Assembly: GCA_002436105.1 (NCBI GenBank) | Contig: DIXU01000009.1 | Span: forward strand, 1 to 64,000 | Direction of reading: 5' to 3' | Origin: Candidatus Aminicenantes bacterium UBA6072 | Lineage (GTDB): Bacteria > Acidobacteriota > Aminicenantia > UBA2199 | Length of the DNA stretch: 64,000 nucleotides | In this document: in pieces, positions 26,593-35,993 of the stretch | Layout: every line of letters starts with the position of its first letter | Position numbering within the stretch: position 1 is the stretch's first letter | Notes under the pieces: generated by a model | Told to the model about the DNA's origin: nothing | The model's database searches: none | The model's input: the letters and a program-made list of their open reading frames with translations, nothing else | Program-made: the position numbers and the translations under genes

Positions 26593-26713
26593 AACCGTCC
26601 CTTGCTTCCAGCAGCATATCTCCAAAAACCTTGAGCATCTTCAAAGGATCGCTGGATCACCACCCCGCATCAGGAATTGCTTTTTTCTCTCTCTAAACCC
26701 TGGACCCTGTCCC

Positions 26714-27295
26714 CTACTTCCGGCGCTTGCAGCTCATCTCCATGCTCTTGAATTCGCTCTGGTCGGGCTGGACCATGAACTGCTCATACAGGTATTCGTC
26801 CGCGCCGACCCAGGTGGTCCTGGCCTTCATCGGGAGCTCGCTGCCGGACACCGGATCGGGCCAGAGCCCCGATTCGCTGATGACGTTGTCCTGGCGCGTG
26901 CCCATTGTCATGAACATCATGGTCGACGTGTTGTCGATCCACAGGGAGACGTACTTCTGCTGCATGTTGTCGAAGCCGACGATCTGCAGCCCGTTGAAGG
27001 GCTGGCCGAACATCTCGCCCTTGAAGTCCATGAACAGGAAACGGCCGTCCAGGCGCATTTCGCCCTGGAAGGTGCCGCGGCTGATGGTGGGCGGCTGTCC
27101 TGGCGCCATCCAGCCCTTGACCTGGCAATCCCAGAAGCCGGCATACTTTTTCAGGAACTCGTGGTTCTCCGTCACCGCCCCCGCCTTCATGAAGGCTTCC
27201 ATGGCCTTCTGCTGCTCGGCATCGGGCTGCTTTTCCTGGGCCAATGCCGGCAGGACGGCAAGGCACGCCGCCAGAAGAATGATCGTCCTTTTCAT
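26714..27295 (-). CDS. Secreted DUF1579 protein
   Basis: A 193-residue exported protein. The signal peptide MKRTIILLAACLAVLPALAQ is followed by a DUF1579 domain: a beta-barrel-like pattern with FLKKYAGFWDCQVKGW, GEMRLDGRFL, GFDNMQQKYVSLWIDN and ARTTWVGADEY. The family is common in Acidobacteria-type and planctomycete genomes and has no known activity. The start has a strong ribosome binding site (AGGAGG). It stands alone on the minus strand. Confidence 0.85.
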   Translation of the reverse strand: MKRTIILLAACLAVLPALAQEKQPDAEQQKAMEAFMKAGAVTENHEFLKKYAGFWDCQVKGWMAPGQPPTISRGTFQGEMRLDGRFLFMDFKGEMFGQPFNGLQIVGFDNMQQKYVSLWIDNTSTMMFMTMGTRQDNVISESGLWPDPVSGSELPMKARTTWVGADEYLYEQFMVQPDQSEFKSMEMSCKRRK

Positions 27296-27462
27296 TTTTC
27301 CTCCTGTTTTTTCAAACGGATCCAGCCTTTTCCGCTGACAGTATAAGATCCTGCGGATAAAATTGCCAGCCGATCAGGTAGATTTCAGATGAGGCAAGAT
27401 GGCCGGGACTGGCGACACGCCCGCGGGCCCGTTCTCCCGCCCTTCTCCCCGGCGGGCCCTTG

Positions 27463-28689
27463 CTACCACATCTTGCCGTAGGTCGGATGGTAGTTGAAGC
27501 CGCGGCTCCACATATAGGTGTTGAAGGTCTGCTGGCGGATGTTCATCATCACGTTGTGCCTGATCATGTTGCCCACCGCGTCGCCCCCCTTGCCCCTCTT
27601 GCCCGCACGGCCTTTCCCGGCCGCAGCCCCGGGCTGGGCCTCAGCGGCCGTCAGCGAGAGGAGCCGGCCGATGGCATGCCGCCGCTGGTCGGCATCGCCG
27701 TGGCCGACCAGGGTGCGCAGCACCAGCCACAGGCCCGGAGCGGTCGCCACCTGGGCCTTCTCGGAGGCGCTGAATCCGGGCCAGGCGCGCAGCAGCTCGG
27801 TTCGCACCCCGGCCACTTCGGCGTCGTCCAGCTGAGCCGGCAGCGCCGCCCCATTCCGGCGCAGGAGCCGGGAGTAGGCGGTCAGTTCGCAGAAGGCGGA
27901 AGCGGCCATCTCGGTCAGCGGCGGATCGCCGGCCGCGAGCGTCCTTCCCCGCTCGGCCAGCCGGGCGCGGACCATGGCCACCACCGGGTCGGAGGCCGGC
28001 GACTCCCGCAGCCACTGGCGGGTCGTCTCCTCAAGGCTTCCGCGCATCTCTTCAAGATCTTTCCGCCCCGCCTTCATGATCCAGGCCACGACCTCCGGGT
28101 ACTGGCCGAAGGATTTCCTCTCGCCGGCGCTCTTGCCGGACCACCAGGCGGAACTGAACTGGCCGAGGATGAGCCGTTCCTGCGCCGCGGTGAACGGGGC
28201 GCCCAGGGCGAATTCCAGAACGAAGAGAAAGGAGCGGCGCACGCGGTCCAGTTCGCTGTCGGCCGCCGGCGCGCGCGCCGCATCGGCAGACGGGGCACGC
28301 GGTCCCGCCGCCAGTTTGCGGCTGAGCGCGTCGATGATCTTCGTCTCTTCGGCCTGGCCGGCGGCCAGCCTTGGATGGACGGTGCGCCCGGGAGTGATGA
28401 TCATCTGGGTGGCCTTTTTGCCGCTGCCGCCGAGGAACAGGATGTCGCCCTGGCGGGCGCGCGTGGCCGGGATCTCCTCCGCCGCGGCCAGGTCGACCAG
28501 GCGGTCCTTGTCGTACACGACCAGCTGCAGCAGCTTGTCCTCGTTCTCCAGGTCGCGCAGGATCAGCTCCACGCCGCTGCCGGCCGGGCGCAGCTCGATG
28601 ATCCGGTAAGCCTTGTCGGCGGCCGCGAGGAATCCAAACAGAACCGGGAGCAGCAGTATGGTCAGGATGGCAGGTTTGCTATTTATCAT
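27463..28689 (-). CDS. Secreted protein of unknown function
   Basis: A 408-residue exported protein with signal peptide (ILTILLLPVLFGFLAAA). An N-terminal part predicts beta structure (YRIIELRPAGSGVELILRDLENEDKLLQ), and the rest is alpha-helical with many Arg/Ala residues. The C-terminus is rich in Asn, Met and Tyr (QQTFNTYMWSRGFNYHPTYGKMW). I recognise no family. The start at 28689 is chosen because TTGACT-N17-TACAAT ends exactly six bases upstream, the same geometry and sequence as at the cyclase gene. No ribosome binding site is seen, so it is probably leaderless. The 13 codons upstream of it run through the promoter. Confidence 0.7.
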   Translation of the reverse strand: MINSKPAILTILLLPVLFGFLAAADKAYRIIELRPAGSGVELILRDLENEDKLLQLVVYDKDRLVDLAAAEEIPATRARQGDILFLGGSGKKATQMIITPGRTVHPRLAAGQAEETKIIDALSRKLAAGPRAPSADAARAPAADSELDRVRRSFLFVLEFALGAPFTAAQERLILGQFSSAWWSGKSAGERKSFGQYPEVVAWIMKAGRKDLEEMRGSLEETTRQWLRESPASDPVVAMVRARLAERGRTLAAGDPPLTEMAASAFCELTAYSRLLRRNGAALPAQLDDAEVAGVRTELLRAWPGFSASEKAQVATAPGLWLVLRTLVGHGDADQRRHAIGRLLSLTAAEAQPGAAAGKGRAGKRGKGGDAVGNMIRHNVMMNIRQQTFNTYMWSRGFNYHPTYGKMW

Positions 28690-28695
28690 GGGGCG

Positions 28696-28724
28696 ATTGT
28701 AGGGGCGATGAGGGGAAGAGTCAA
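28696..28724 (-). promoter_or_regulatory. Promoter with leaderless geometry
   Basis: Minus-strand TTGACT (28724-28719), 17-bp spacer, TACAAT (28701-28696), then CGCCCC and ATG. The -35 lies in the first unit of a 35-bp tandem repeat; the second unit repeats the TTGACTC. Confidence 0.65.
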
Positions 28725-28787
28725 GCATGCCCTTTCAGGCAGATTTTTACATGAGTCAACGATGCCCTCTTCGGGCAGATTTTCGCC
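28718..28787. repeat. Two tandem 35-bp units
   Basis: Units at 28718-28752 and 28753-28787 share GAGTCAA, ATGCCCT and GGCAGATTTT at the same spacing. The first contains the -35 element of the minus-strand promoter. Possibly duplicated promoter DNA. Confidence 0.6.
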
Positions 28788-28803
28788 GAGGCAATGCGCA
28801 ACG

Positions 28804-28872
28804 AACATCGGCCGCATCGACATCGAATTTCTCAGCGGCAAGAGGACGGAAAAAATCGGCAAGACGCCCTGA
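28804..28872 (+). pseudogene. Remnant of NimA-like gene C-terminus
   Basis: The frame reads IGRIDIEFLSGKR then a diverged tail and a stop. It matches the C-terminus of the protein at 17757-18257, also at the DNA level (about 36 of 42 bases). No start or upstream domain remains, so this is a gene tail left from a lost paralogue or a partial duplication. Confidence 0.65.
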
Positions 28873-28878
28873 GCCGAT

Positions 28879-30663
<1,785 letters not shown>

Positions 30664-30923
30664 TGGCCAACTCCCTGGCGAGCCGAATTCTGTCTTCAAT
30701 TATAACGCAAATGGAATGGATTGGAACCGCGGCGGTCTTTCTTTTTTCAACCCGCGGCTCCCGATTGCTTGCTTCTATTCTTGAGACCCGGCCCGCAAAC
30801 ATTCCGGGACATCTTTCAAAATGGAACCCGCCCGGCTTTTCACGGTTCGTCCCCAGTCCTTCCCCGCGGACGGCAAGCGTCCCCTCCCAGCGCCCGAAGG
30901 GATTCTCCAGGCCCGCCCAGCTC

Positions 30924-31526
30924 CTAGAGCCCCTCCTGGCACTCGAGGGCGTCGCGCTCGAGCAGACCGGCCGTGGTGCGCCCCTTGCCGACATAGCGGG
31001 CCAGCAGCCAGGCGGGCGACGACTCGTTGACCAGGCCGATGGCCTCGACCCAATCGCCCCGGACGACGTAGCCGGGGCGCGGCTCGGGCGGCAGCGGGCC
31101 GACGACGAGGAAGTGAGCCTTGGCAACATTCACCCGGCAGCGGTAAGCGGGCTTCCATGAATCCGGGGTGAAGGTTTCGCCGGGCCAGCCGGCGCCGCAG
31201 AAGGAAGCGATGCCGTCGGTGACCTGCATGGTCACCCTGCCGTTTTTGGTCGTGAAGGTGACGGCGCCCTGGTCGTCGCGGTATTCCCAGCGGCCGTCGC
31301 CGACGAAGCCGGCGACGCCGATGCCGTCGCAGATGTGGGCGGTGGCGCCGAACACGGCCGAATAGGAGAACGACAGCGTGTCGCCGGCGCGCATCAAGGC
31401 CAGCGGCCCGTGCTGGCCCATCCAGACGCCGGTGGGGTCGAAGCCGCGGTCGTCGGCGGCAGCCGGGGCATCGGCCGCCGCACCAAACGCGGCGATCAGC
31501 AAAAGGAGAACGAAACATTTCCGCAT
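30924..31526 (-). CDS. Secreted hypothetical protein
   Basis: A 200-residue exported protein. The start at 31526 (MRKCFVLLLLIAAFGAAADA) has AGGAGG upstream; a start six codons earlier does not. The mature part predicts mostly beta strands, including GVWMGQHGPLALMRAGDTLSFSY and TFTTKNGRVTMQVTDGIASFCGAGWPG, which suggests a lipocalin-like or similar barrel. It has two cysteines after the signal sequence. I do not recognise the family. Confidence 0.65.
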   Translation of the reverse strand: MRKCFVLLLLIAAFGAAADAPAAADDRGFDPTGVWMGQHGPLALMRAGDTLSFSYSAVFGATAHICDGIGVAGFVGDGRWEYRDDQGAVTFTTKNGRVTMQVTDGIASFCGAGWPGETFTPDSWKPAYRCRVNVAKAHFLVVGPLPPEPRPGYVVRGDWVEAIGLVNESSPAWLLARYVGKGRTTAGLLERDALECQEGL

Positions 31527-31778
31527 GGACTCCTCCTGTCGCACCCAGCCCGCTTCTTCAGGCGCAGGGTTGGGGATCCATGATAGCGGAGTCGTCCCGG
31601 CCTGGCAAGCGGACGGCCCGCCTGAGCCGTAATCCTCATGTCACCGCGGTGAAGCGGCCCGCGCTCAAAACGTCGGACACTGCTTCTGCAAATCGGCGCC
31701 GGTGCCTGACTGTGTGACGTCGAAAAATATCCAATCCCGCCATGTTCAAGTCGGCACGGATGTAGTATATTCGGATGG

Positions 31779-32588
31779 ATGATGAAAAAAGCAAGCGCAT
31801 ACCCGCCCCTGGTCAGGCTGTTCAGCACGCCGCCGCTCCTGCCGCCGGGCGCGGGCGAAATGAACGCCCTGCGAAAGTCCGAGCGCTTCAGCGTCCGTTT
31901 CGAGGATTGGGACCTGCCCTGCTACAGCTGGGGAGAGGGACCGACCGTCCTGTTGTGCCACGGCTGGGGCAGCCGGGCCGGGCACCTGGCGCTGCTGGCC
32001 CGGGCCCTGGCCCAGGCCGGCTTCCGGGCCGTCGTCTTCGACGCCCCGGCCCATTACTCCCTGCCGGTCGAACACAAAAAGGAAGGATCGAGCATGTTCG
32101 AGTTCGGCCAGGCCATCGCCCGGGTCGCCCGCGACCTGGGCGAACTGCACGGCCTGTTCGGCCATTCCCTGGGCGCGATGGCGGCCGTTTTCGCCTTGGC
32201 GGCCTATCCCCATTTGGAGGATTGCTCCTTTGCCTGCCCGAAATTGGTCCTGGCCAGCGCCCCGGCGACGACGCGCCAGGTGCTGGCCAACTTCTGCCGC
32301 ATGCACTCCCTCGGCGCGGCCGATTGCCGCACCCTGGCCGAAGAACTGGAGTCGGAATTCTCGATGGCCATCGACGACTACGATTGCGCCGCGGCGCTGG
32401 CGGAGGTGCCCGCGGAAAAGATGATCGTCCAGGGCGCCGACGACGAATACTTCGCCCTGGCGGATACCCTGGCGCGCACGGCGGCCCCGGGGAGCACCCG
32501 CGTCCTGATCGCGGAAAAGTGCGGCCACAACCGCGTCCTGGCCAGCAAGCCGGTCTTTACGGAGATCATCGATTTTCTCAAATCCTGA
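31779..32588 (+). CDS. Alpha/beta hydrolase
   Basis: A 269-residue alpha/beta hydrolase. LLCHGWGSRAGHL forms the oxyanion-hole region, Ser130 in FGHSLGAM is the nucleophile, Asp in QGADDEYF is the acid and His in KCGHNRVL is the base. This arrangement is close to small esterases/lipases. The cap between strands 6 and 7 contains several cysteines. The start is preceded by TATATT seven bases upstream and by no clear ribosome binding site, so it may be leaderless. It is convergent with greA. Confidence 0.85.
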   Translation: MMKKASAYPPLVRLFSTPPLLPPGAGEMNALRKSERFSVRFEDWDLPCYSWGEGPTVLLCHGWGSRAGHLALLARALAQAGFRAVVFDAPAHYSLPVEHKKEGSSMFEFGQAIARVARDLGELHGLFGHSLGAMAAVFALAAYPHLEDCSFACPKLVLASAPATTRQVLANFCRMHSLGAADCRTLAEELESEFSMAIDDYDCAAALAEVPAEKMIVQGADDEYFALADTLARTAAPGSTRVLIAEKCGHNRVLASKPVFTEIIDFLKS

Positions 32589-32717
32589 TCCGGGAACGAT
32601 CCCCTGCGGCGCCGTGAATCCCATGCGCGACCGCTTTCGCTGCAGCGCCCCGGAGAACCATCCGCAGTCATCATCTCCCCGATGGGGGCAAAAGGATCAG
32701 AAGCGGGCCGGGTGGGA

Positions 32718-33206
32718 TCAGGCGGTGAACACGCTGCCTTGCAGGCTGGTGATCTTCTCGATGAAGAGCCTCTTCTCCCCGGCGGGGACGGTGACGACCA
32801 CCTCCTCGCCGACGGTGCGGTTCTGCAGCGCCCGGCCCACGGGCGAGCTGAGGGAGATCCTGCCTTCGCTAGGGTCGACCTCGATGGGGTGGACGATGGT
32901 GTACTCCGTGCGCGTGTCGGCGTCGAGATCGAGCACCACCACGACCGAGCCGAAGCCGACGCACTTTTCATCGCCGGGGGACGAAGCCACTTCGTTGTAC
33001 TGGCTCACCAGGTGGGTCAGCTGGGCGATGCGCGCCTTGAGGAAACCCTGCCGCTCGCGGGCGGCGTCGTATTCGGCGTTTTCGCTGAGGTCGCCCATGC
33101 TGCGCGCCTCGGCGATGCGCTTGGGCAGCTCGACCTGGTACTCTTCGCGCAGCTTGTCGATCTCGTCCAGGAGCGCTTTCTTCTTCCGTTCGATTGAGTC
33201 CGTCAT
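32718..33206 (-). CDS. greA: Transcription elongation factor GreA/GreB
   Basis: A 162-residue Gre factor. The N-terminal coiled coil (IERKKKALLDEIDKLREEYQ...LSENAEYDAARERQGFLKARI) includes the conserved acidic loop D-L-S-E-N-A-E-Y that enters the RNA polymerase secondary channel and stimulates cleavage of backtracked RNA. The C-terminal FKBP-like domain has FGSVVVVLD and SPVGRAL. Length is standard. The ATG at 33206 has GGAGG eight bases upstream; the longer frame is not supported. Monocistronic. Confidence 0.93.
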   Translation of the reverse strand: MTDSIERKKKALLDEIDKLREEYQVELPKRIAEARSMGDLSENAEYDAARERQGFLKARIAQLTHLVSQYNEVASSPGDEKCVGFGSVVVVLDLDADTRTEYTIVHPIEVDPSEGRISLSSPVGRALQNRTVGEEVVVTVPAGEKRLFIEKITSLQGSVFTA

Positions 33207-33365
33207 CCGTGACCGCCTCCAAAAACCCGTGGTGATTCGCCAGGAGAATGTACAACGGATCGGAAAAAATTGCAAGCCCCGCTCCACCGCTGCCCGCCGG
33301 GGAAGCGGCAAACAACGGCGCCGCCGGGTTCCTCTGCCGCCGCGGGCGGACGAGGCTCCCGGAGC

Positions 33366-33680
33366 CTATTTCACCGGTGCCGGAGCCTTGACGACGGTCA
33401 GTTCCAGGACCTCGTCGCCCAGGTTCCTCACGTTCATCCGCGTGTCGATCGGGATCTTCAGCAGGGCGCCCTTGGGGTAGACGTGGTCCTCCTGCCCGGC
33501 CAGGCCGATGGTGAGCGTGCCGCGCAGGACGGCCATGTAGACGTTCGAATTGGAAAAATGCTCAGGCAGACCTTCGCCCTTGTTCAGGATCATGTGCATG
33601 TAGTGCAGGTTTTCGTCCATGACGACCTTCTCGATCGTCTTGTCGTCGCCCTGGGCCAGGTGAAAAACTTGTTCGATCAT
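33366..33680 (-). CDS. Small cupin-domain protein
   Basis: A 104-residue single-domain cupin. The barrel pattern is seen in LHYMHMILNKGEGLPEHF...YMAVLRGTLTIGLAG and YPKGALLKIPI, with a His (EHF) and Glu/Gly near the usual metal-binding motif. The substrate is unknown. The ATG at 33680 has AGGAG upstream, and a TATAAT lies about 19 bases before the start. It is 58 bp downstream of the start of the serine hydrolase region's 3' end on the same strand but has its own promoter. Confidence 0.8.
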   Translation of the reverse strand: MIEQVFHLAQGDDKTIEKVVMDENLHYMHMILNKGEGLPEHFSNSNVYMAVLRGTLTIGLAGQEDHVYPKGALLKIPIDTRMNVRNLGDEVLELTVVKAPAPVK

Positions 33681-33738
33681 GGCGGTGCTCCTGGGTCCTA
33701 TTATAGCAGGGAATGAGCGGCCGTCCAGCCGGGGCCGC

Positions 33739-34824
33739 TCATCGTGCGGGTCGCCTGACAACCTGGCAGGGAAGATCGTACAGGACGTTCATGATCTCCC
33801 GGCTGACCAGGACGTTCTCGCCCAGGATATTGTTCAGCAGGATCACCAGGTTGCCATCCTCGAGGGAGCGGAAGATGATCGCGCTGCCGCTGCCCTCGTG
33901 CCAGGCGACCTTCTTTTTTTGTTGGCCGAAATCCAGCTCCGCGATGTCGAAGCCATAGCCGTAAGGCCGGCCGAAGTCGGCCTGCACGGTGAACATCATG
34001 TCCTGGAACCGCTTCGCCAGCAGCTTGTTTTCAGCCAGGGCCCGGTCCCAGCGGAAAAGATCGTCCACGGTCGAGTACAGGGCGCTGCTGCCGTTGAGCG
34101 GCAGCTCGTACAAAGGTTCGCCCTTGAGGTCGAGCGAATCGGTGTAATCGCTCGCATGCTTCCTGGTATTGCGACGGGCGTGCAGGAAGCCGGAGTCCTT
34201 CATGCCCAGGGGGTCGAAGATCCGCTCCCGCATCAGCGTCTCGAACGGCCTGCCGGAGACTGCCTCGACGATGGCGGCCAGGATATCGAAGCCGTCGCCG
34301 TAGGCGAAGCCGCTGCCCGGCGCGAACTCCAGGTCGCCCGAATAATACTCCCGGAAAAAGGCTTCCTTGGACAGCTTGTTCCGATAAGGCAACTTGTTAT
34401 AGCTCACGTAGGGGATGCCGTGCGTATGGCAAAGAAGCTGATGGACGGTGATGTTTTCGCCGGTATCCTTCCTGAAATAGGGCAGATAGTCCAGGATCTT
34501 TCCGTCCAGCCGCAATTTCCCTTCCTGCACCATCATCATGGCCAGCATGGCGGTGAATTGCTTGCTGATCGAAAACAGCGAAAACCGGGTATCCGGGGCG
34601 TTCGGGATGTCCCATTCCACGTTGGCCGTGCCGATGGCCTTGCGGTAGATCACCCTCCCCTTCTCGGCCACCAGAATGGCGCCATTGATAAGCCCGTTCT
34701 CATGGCAGGCGGCGATCAATTGGTCGATCTTCGCGGCCTTGTCCGCGGCGAAAGCATCGGGCTGAATGGCTGCGGGAATGAACAAGCCCAGTATGATCGG
34801 GAAAATAATCCGCTTATGTTTCAA
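33739..34824 (-). CDS. Secreted class-C beta-lactamase-like serine hydrolase, TTG start
   Basis: A 361-residue exported enzyme. The signal peptide is KHKRIIFPIILGLFIPAAIQPDAFA. Nucleophile motif Ser85-I-S-Lys88 is followed by a Y-G-D segment in the place of Y-x-N (FAYGDGFDILAAIVE) and a late HEGSGSA in place of KTG. A TTG start at 34824 is preferred since AAGGAG stands eight bases upstream and the signal peptide begins right after it; there is no suitable ATG. Probably a periplasmic esterase or peptidase, not necessarily a lactamase. Confidence 0.82.
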   Translation of the reverse strand: MKHKRIIFPIILGLFIPAAIQPDAFAADKAAKIDQLIAACHENGLINGAILVAEKGRVIYRKAIGTANVEWDIPNAPDTRFSLFSISKQFTAMLAMMMVQEGKLRLDGKILDYLPYFRKDTGENITVHQLLCHTHGIPYVSYNKLPYRNKLSKEAFFREYYSGDLEFAPGSGFAYGDGFDILAAIVEAVSGRPFETLMRERIFDPLGMKDSGFLHARRNTRKHASDYTDSLDLKGEPLYELPLNGSSALYSTVDDLFRWDRALAENKLLAKRFQDMMFTVQADFGRPYGYGFDIAELDFGQQKKKVAWHEGSGSAIIFRSLEDGNLVILLNNILGENVLVSREIMNVLYDLPCQVVRRPAR

Positions 34825-34912
34825 AGTTTTGACTCCTTGCTTGTAATTCGCAAACCGCAAAAGCAGCGGGGCCTTACTGCCCTGATTCTATAGCGAATTC
34901 CGTTGAATCGCA

Positions 34913-34934
34913 ACACGGATGAACGGTCCGTCCC
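34913..34934 (+). repeat. Dispersed 22-bp repeat (family ACACGGATTAACGG)
   Basis: ACACGGATGAACGGTCCGTC matches a near-identical copy at 38939-38960 and an inverted copy at 58094-58116. All are intergenic. Confidence 0.6.
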
Positions 34935-35037
34935 TGAAGCGACGACGGCAAGCACCGCCCTTGAGCCCCGCGAAATTCAATTTATTGAAATCTTGCGGCA
35001 TATAGGCATTTTTCATCATACTATTTTGCGAATTTCA

Positions 35038-35066
35038 TTGACTTTTCGCGGCCGGCCCCGCACAAT
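35038..35066 (+). promoter_or_regulatory. Promoter of LolA-like gene
   Basis: TTGACT (35038-35043), 17-bp spacer, CACAAT (35061-35066). It gives a leader of about 40 bases with AGGAGG ahead of the ATG at 35112. Confidence 0.55.
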
Positions 35067-35111
35067 TTCGCTTAGCCGAAGGAAGATCCCGACGCTCCCA
35101 GGAGGAATGAA

Positions 35112-35846
35112 ATGAAAATGAAATCAATTTCCGGAAAATCCGCGCCACTGCTGTTCCTGTGCTTCATGGCCATGGGCGTTCGGGCGCAATGCGCGGACGC
35201 GCCGCTCACTGCCAGGGAGATCGTCGGCAAGGCCTGGAAGGCCATGTTCGGCGAGCGGACGGACAAGGAGATCCAATCGATCTATGTCGAAGGATATTTT
35301 CACGGCGCCGCGGTGCCCAGCCGCATGACCGTCAAGCGCCCGAACCTTTTCAGGAACGAGAACAGGGCGGGGATCCTGGTCTTCGACGGCCGGCGCGCCG
35401 CCTGGGTGAAACGGGAGCCCGACAAGGACGGCAAACCCCGGGATCCCGAGCTGATCCAGCCCGAATACTGGCGCCACTTCGAGGTGGACATCGCCATGGT
35501 CTTCCCGGCGTTTTTCGAATACCCGGCCGAGCTCCAGGAGAGCGAAATGGTCAACGGCGCCGACGCCTACAAGCTCCATGTCGCGCTGCCCCTGGGCGGA
35601 AGCGTCACTTATTTTGTCGACAGCAAGAGCCTCCTGGTCACGAGAAGGCTCGTCTGCTGGGACGGCGACCCCAAGGATTCGTGGGAGAACCTGATCGACG
35701 GCTACACGAACCATGACGGGATCCTGTTCCCCGACGGATACAGCTTCACGGGGAACAAGGGCCTGGAGAAAGGGTATTACAGGAACGTCAGATTCAACAT
35801 CGACCCCAAGGACGGACTGTTCAAAATCCCGGAAGAATTGAAATAA
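35112..35846 (+). CDS. Exported LolA-like outer-membrane-lipoprotein-sorting-type protein
   Basis: A 244-residue exported protein with signal peptide (PLLFLCFMAMGVRAQCA). The mature part fits a LolA/LppX-like half-barrel: AREIVGKAWKAMFG, EGYFHGAAVPSRMTVKRPNLFR, ILVFDGRRAAWV, YPAELQ, YKLHVALPLGGSVTYFVDSKSLLVTRR. It is a close paralogue of the protein at 61176-61913, with almost collinear sequence. LolA-fold proteins bind lipids or lipoproteins; the cargo here is unknown. The ATG at 35112 has AGGAGG six bases upstream. Confidence 0.78.
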   Translation: MKMKSISGKSAPLLFLCFMAMGVRAQCADAPLTAREIVGKAWKAMFGERTDKEIQSIYVEGYFHGAAVPSRMTVKRPNLFRNENRAGILVFDGRRAAWVKREPDKDGKPRDPELIQPEYWRHFEVDIAMVFPAFFEYPAELQESEMVNGADAYKLHVALPLGGSVTYFVDSKSLLVTRRLVCWDGDPKDSWENLIDGYTNHDGILFPDGYSFTGNKGLEKGYYRNVRFNIDPKDGLFKIPEELK

Positions 35847-35856
35847 CCAGGGAATT

Positions 35857-35930
35857 GGGGTCAAGTCTTGAATTAACAGGTCGATCATAGCCTTTTTTCA
35901 TAAACAAAACCGTCATTTCAAGACCTGACC
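35857..35930. repeat. Palindromic intergenic element
   Basis: GGGGTCAAGTCTTGAA (35857-35872) and TTCAAGACCTGACC (35917-35930) are inverted repeats around a 44-base centre. Related ends occur near 38487-38508, 38920-38930 and 62960-62990. It may also act as a terminator for the LolA-like gene. Confidence 0.55.
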
Positions 35931-35993
35931 TTCACACCCTCATGCCTCTGCGGGGACGCCGGAGCGGATTTGCGGGGAGATGGCGCCCGGTCC

